Below, piece after piece: positions 23,658 to 26,051 of a stretch of DNA of 26,051 nt. This DNA comes from Nitrospirae bacterium RBG_13_39_12. GTDB taxonomy: Bacteria; Nitrospirota; Thermodesulfovibrionia; Thermodesulfovibrionales; SM23-35. The position numbers and the translations under genes are program-made. Location of the stretch: assembly GCA_001805125.1 (NCBI GenBank), contig MHEF01000138.1:1-26051 (forward strand). The letters run 5' to 3'. The notes beneath the pieces are model-generated. The model saw nothing but the letters and a program-made list of their open reading frames with translations. It was not told the DNA's origin and did no database searches. The stretch's first letter is position 1, and each line of letters opens with the position of its first letter.

Positions 23658-24512
23658 ATGAGTTTATTAGTAACTCAAATAACAGAAGATACCTTTGAAC
23701 AGGTTTTATCTCTTTTGAAAGAATCTCCAATAATTGACCTTCAGGGGACAACTTTTATAGATCCATACGGCATGGTAGGGCTTCTTGAAGCAGGAGAACT
23801 TTTTAAGTCAGAGGGTATCCGGAAAACTATTTATCTGTCAGCATCAGAAGAAGTCCTTAAGTATCTTGAAAGAATGGATTTCTTTAAATTCGCAGAAACA
23901 TATTTCAGTTTTGAACCTATAAAACCTCAAATATCAGAAAAATACTTAAGAAGTTTTTACTCTGATGTTCTCCTTGAGATTACACCGATTGAAAAATCTG
24001 ACGATATCCATTTTATAGTCGGAAAGGTTAAAGACCGTGCCCACTCAATCCTTGCAAATAACCTTAATTATGATGAAAACGCAATAAATGGCTTTATAGT
24101 AGCACTTTCTGAGGTATGTCAGAACATAATCGAGCATAGTGAAAATAAAGGATTTGTAGGAATACAGAAATATCATTTCCAGAACCTGAATAAAAATGTG
24201 GTCAAGATCGCTGTAATGGATATTGGGATAGGTTTCAAAAAATCTTTATCAGACAGGTTTACTTTAAAAAACGACTTTGAAGCTATAGAAAAGGGTCTTC
24301 TTCACGGAGCATCACGATTTGAAGACAAAGGAAGAGGGTATGGATTATCTGCAGTCAGAAGGTTTGTTAAAAAATGGGATGGGAAACTTTCCATCCGCTC
24401 AGGAACAGCAAAGCTTTCCATAATACCTAAATGGACAAGGGGAAAAGCCAAGGAAACTAATCTCACCTATTTCCCTGGTGCACAGATAAATATCATACTG
24501 CCCGAGATTTAA
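23658..24512 (+). CDS. STAS-like domain fused to a GHKL (anti-sigma-type) ATPase domain
   Basis: A 284-residue protein when started at ATG 23658. Residues 1-80 look like a STAS domain (IIDLQGTTFIDPYGMVGLLEAGELF, with the FIDP-G phosphorylation-site region; the usual Ser is Tyr here). After a linker, a histidine-kinase-type ATPase fold is clear: VALSEVCQNIIEHS (N box), VMDIGIGF (G1) and GRGYGLSAVRRFV (G2). There is no phospho-acceptor His domain. STAS and GHKL parts in one chain recall partner-switching regulators (SpoIIAA/SpoIIAB, RsbW), so it may be a self-contained switch; its target is unknown. An alternative TTG at 23652 adds two residues. No clear ribosome site is present, and palindromic elements flank it. 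Confidence 0.75.
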   Translation: MSLLVTQITEDTFEQVLSLLKESPIIDLQGTTFIDPYGMVGLLEAGELFKSEGIRKTIYLSASEEVLKYLERMDFFKFAETYFSFEPIKPQISEKYLRSFYSDVLLEITPIEKSDDIHFIVGKVKDRAHSILANNLNYDENAINGFIVALSEVCQNIIEHSENKGFVGIQKYHFQNLNKNVVKIAVMDIGIGFKKSLSDRFTLKNDFEAIEKGLLHGASRFEDKGRGYGLSAVRRFVKKWDGKLSIRSGTAKLSIIPKWTRGKAKETNLTYFPGAQINIILPEI

Positions 24513-24563
24513 ATTAAAGCATTTTCGAAGAATTTATTTTAAAATATTTACATAAAAGGTTTC

Positions 24564-24579
24564 TGCTGATAAATCAGCA
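24564..24579 (+). terminator. Short hairpin after the STAS-ATPase gene
   Basis: TGCTGA (24564-24569), loop TAAA, TCAGCA (24574-24579): six perfect pairs 51 bases after the stop, without a good U-tract. It may be a weak terminator. Confidence 0.35.
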
Positions 24580-24583
24580 CTCT

Positions 24584-24684
24584 TACTATATGTCATTCCA
24601 GCTTGTCTGGAATCCTTTTTAGTTTTATTGCGTAAATAAGGAATACCAAGAAAGATTTAAAACAAGTAGGAATGACATATAGTA
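24584..24684. repeat. Palindromic element copy 3 with 16-bp perfect terminal inverted repeats
   Basis: TACTATATGTCATTCC (24584-24599) and its exact reverse complement (24669-24684) bound a 101-base element. Inside the left end is ATTCCAG-CTTGT-CTGGAAT (24595-24613), followed by CCTTTTT. The right end reads into the region just before the GroES-like gene. Confidence 0.85.
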
Positions 24685-24701
24685 TAAAGGTATTATCCTG
24701 T

Positions 24702-25073
24702 ATGAAAGCAAAGAAAAACCTTATAATTATTGGTGACAGGGTTCTTATAGACCTTGATGAAAGAGCTGACAGAACCGGTTCAGGGCTTTATCTACCTGCT
24801 ACTGTCAAGGAGAAGGAGAAGGTAGTTGGTGGATATATTGTAAAAACCGGACCAGGGTATGTTATCCACGATACTTCTTCAGAAGAGCCTTTTGCAGCCA
24901 ACAAGAAAAAAGAACTGAAGTATATACCTCTTCAGGCTGTTGAAGGTGATTACGCAATATTTCTTAAAGAAGCAGCTACTGAAATCGAGTTTGAAGGGAA
25001 AAAATACCTCATCGTACCCCACTCAGGCATCCTTGCTCTCGTTCGAACAGAAATAACCGAGGGTGAGGGTTGA
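24702..25073 (+). CDS. GroES-like co-chaperonin family protein, diverged
   Basis: A 123-residue protein with the GroES barrel pattern: IIIGDRVLIDLDERADRTGSGLYLPAT at the start (usually RVLV...GGIILP), a short mobile-loop-like ATVKEKEKVVGGYIVKTGPG, a middle insert of about 25 residues (HDTSSEEPFAANKKKELKYIPL) longer than in normal GroES, and then GDYAIFLKEAATEIEFEGKKYLIVPHSGILALVR. GroES caps GroEL; no groEL follows, so this is probably a second, specialised copy. I choose ATG 24702, with AAAGG upstream. An in-frame ATG at 24672 lies within the right arm of the palindromic element and would add ten unlikely residues. Confidence 0.85.
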   Translation: MKAKKNLIIIGDRVLIDLDERADRTGSGLYLPATVKEKEKVVGGYIVKTGPGYVIHDTSSEEPFAANKKKELKYIPLQAVEGDYAIFLKEAATEIEFEGKKYLIVPHSGILALVRTEITEGEG

Positions 25074-25120
25074 GCTATTGATCCCTTCATAACTAATGAC
25101 CTATGCATTTCCCCTTAATC

Positions 25121-25180
25121 TGTCACTCCCGCTTGTCGGGAGTCCTTTTTAAGAAAGATTCCGGACAAGCCGGAATGACA
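25121..25180. repeat. Palindromic element copy 4 (two head-to-head hairpins)
   Basis: Two 30-base halves are imperfect inverted copies meeting at 25150/25151. The left hairpin is ACTCCCG-CTTGT-CGGGAGT (25125-25143), the right one ATTCCGG-ACAAG-CCGGAAT (25158-25176). Differences between halves change both sides of a stem pair together, so pairing is kept. It lies 47 bases after the GroES-like gene and may serve as a two-way terminator. Confidence 0.88.
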
Positions 25181-25262
25181 AAAAAAGGACATTACTTTTG
25201 CATCTTTCAATAATTAGTTTACAATCTGTTGTCCGGCAAGCACTAACCATCCATCTTTGTCT

Positions 25263-25331
25263 ACCCGAAAAATGCAGTTAGATTTTAAAGCTGGCAGGCA
25301 CATATGCCTACCGTGAATTGCATTTTTGGGT
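25263..25331. other. 69-base stem-loop of unknown kind
   Basis: The outer arms 25263-25279 (ACCCGAAAAATGCAGTT) and 25316-25331 (AATTGCATTTTTGGGT) pair over 16 positions with one bulged G and one G-T pair. The enclosed loop has its own small hairpin, AGGCA-CATA-TGCCT (25296-25309), flanked by GG/CC. It is unlike the GTCATTCC elements. It could be a structured leader or small RNA, a protein-binding palindrome, or a relic of a mobile element. It ends about 90 bases before the ribbon-helix-helix gene. Confidence 0.55.
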
Positions 25332-25422
25332 TTATATAATTGAATCCGATATTTTTTCTTGACATAATTCTTAATTTATGATTCAATTGAATTACGATAA
25401 AATCTTTTCGAAGAGGAAAGTT

Positions 25423-25764
25423 ATGGATAATAAATCAACTTTTGTACTGGATGAACAAATAATCAAAGAAGTCGAGGAACTTGTTGAAAAAGGTCTTTTT
25501 AAATCAGTGAATGACTTTATTGAGCATGCAATAAAAGATGCCCTTGAGAAGATAGAAAGAGACCAGATTAATGTTTATTCTGACGATACACCTGAAAAAT
25601 TTGTGCATACGAATGAACCTGAAGTACTCCAGAAAATTATATCAGAACTTGGCTCCACATATATTGAAGAAGGCTGTGACGGCCTATGTCTTGAATGCGA
25701 TCAGGTATCAACATGTGAGGCTCATAAGAAGATAATTGATGCATGGGAAAAACTTAATCCGTAG
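25423..25764 (+). CDS. Ribbon-helix-helix protein with a C-terminal four-Cys cluster
   Basis: A 113-residue protein. Residues 5-45 (STFVLDEQIIKEVEELV, then LFKSVNDFIEHAIKDALEKI) fit a ribbon-helix-helix DNA-binding fold as in CopG-type regulators: a short strand then two helices. The tail has C85, C89, C92 and C98 (GCDGLCLECDQVSTCEAH), a likely metal or iron-sulfur site, so a metal- or redox-sensing repressor is possible. I prefer ATG 25423, with AGAGGAAAG seven bases before it, over ATG 25378. It precedes a DNA methyltransferase gene by 74 bases and might regulate it. No named family comes to mind. Confidence 0.7.
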   Translation: MDNKSTFVLDEQIIKEVEELVEKGLFKSVNDFIEHAIKDALEKIERDQINVYSDDTPEKFVHTNEPEVLQKIISELGSTYIEEGCDGLCLECDQVSTCEAHKKIIDAWEKLNP

Positions 25765-25838
25765 TATGCATTCAGAAGATTTTCAAAAGAGATTAACTGG
25801 GAAGCAGTTTATTAAATAAAATTGAATATTGATAAATC

Positions 25839-26051
25839 GTGAGAAAAATAAGCACAAAAATAATTTTAGGCGATTGTAGAGAAGTTTTGAAAAACCTTGA
25901 TGAAAATTCAATAGACTTGGTTGTTACATCTCCGCCCTATGCAGATAGCAGAAACGGCACTTATGGGGGGATAAAACCTGCTCATTATGTCGAATGGTTT
26001 TTACCCATAAGCAAAGAACTTCTGAGGGTTTTAAAACCTGATGGCACTTTT
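25839..26051 (+). CDS. DNA methyltransferase (N4-cytosine/N6-adenine type), 5' part only
   Basis: The frame begins with GTG at 25839 and runs open off the window end (71 codons). It starts KIILGDCREVLKNLDENSIDLVVTSPPYAD; TSPPY (30-34) is catalytic motif IV of amino-DNA methyltransferases, with the Ser-Pro-Pro-Tyr form favouring N4-cytosine methylation. EWFLPISKELLRVLKPDGTF follows, typical of the class with motif IV first. No ATG is available near the start and no strong ribosome site is seen. Whether a restriction enzyme follows lies outside the window. Confidence 0.85.
   Translation, partial: MRKISTKIILGDCREVLKNLDENSIDLVVTSPPYADSRNGTYGGIKPAHYVEWFLPISKELLRVLKPDGTF

Larger units (their letters stand above)
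25074..25422. other. Non-coding gap between the GroES-like and ribbon-helix-helix genes
   Basis: Holds palindromic element copy 4 (25121-25180) and the 69-base stem-loop (25263-25331). A TTGACA at 25359-25364 could be a -35 for the downstream gene, but I find no good -10 at the right distance. No additional coding frame is credible. Confidence 0.5.

Noticed and set aside
1..26051. CRISPR arrays, tRNA or rRNA genes
   Set aside because: I saw no regularly spaced direct repeats with spacers, no cloverleaf with a GGTTCGAATCC-type arm, and no rRNA-like conserved blocks in the intergenic gaps.

Overview
The window reads as part of the chromosome of a Gram-negative, moderately A+T-rich bacterium. 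Gene content and order (pheA-hisC-aroF-tyrA-aroA, then cmk-plsC-ispH-rpsA-sppA-HU/IHF) fit Nitrospirota or a deltaproteobacterial relative. That placement is inferred from layout and protein style only. Every gene I accept is on the + strand, mostly in tightly overlapping operons.

Layout. (1) 1-1200: an 18-residue Lys/Ala-rich peptide gene with a strong ribosome site and a perfect hairpin terminator, then a secreted SYLF-domain protein behind an extended -10 promoter. (2) 1343-6806: an aromatic amino acid operon: chorismate mutase/prephenate dehydratase, HisC-type aminotransferase, DAHP synthase, prephenate dehydrogenase, EPSP synthase. (3) 6812-10009: an accessory block wedged between aroA and cmk. 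It holds a zinc-ribbon/PAPS-reductase-like gene cut off just after its PP-loop, a SAM methyltransferase and an HNH nuclease that look like one gene split by a one-base loss in an A run, and a BrxL-like AAA+ ATPase without the C-terminal Lon domain. (4) 10051-10671: a DUF433/DUF5615 (VapBC45-type) toxin-antitoxin pair abutting cmk. (5) 10672-15547: cmk, plsC, ispH, rpsA (six S1 domains), sppA and a HU/IHF protein. (6) 15868-21398: a CobA-HemD fusion overlapping a PAP2-GT39 fusion, a GT2 polyprenyl-phosphate glycosyltransferase and a UPF0104 flippase-like protein, suggesting a lipid-linked sugar pathway. (7) 21463-26051: SixA, a beta-CASP metallo-beta-lactamase, a STAS-ATPase hybrid, a GroES-like protein, a ribbon-helix-helix protein with a Cys cluster, and the start of a DNA methyltransferase cut by the window edge.

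The most interesting part is the 6.8-10.0 kb block. PAPS-reductase-type and BrxL-type proteins also occur together in type 4 BREX (BrxP-BrxC-PglZ-BrxL). Here the PglZ and BrxC parts are absent and a methyltransferase-HNH protein lies between the two outer genes. It may be a reduced or decayed defence system of unusual composition; two of its reading frames are broken as given. The second notable signal is a family of palindromic elements in all four consecutive intergenic gaps between 21.9 and 25.2 kb. Their stems differ by compensating base changes around a conserved CTTGT loop. Related oddities are repeat-like DNA translated in frame inside hemD and at the start of tyrA, and a 69-nt imperfect stem-loop at 25263-25331.
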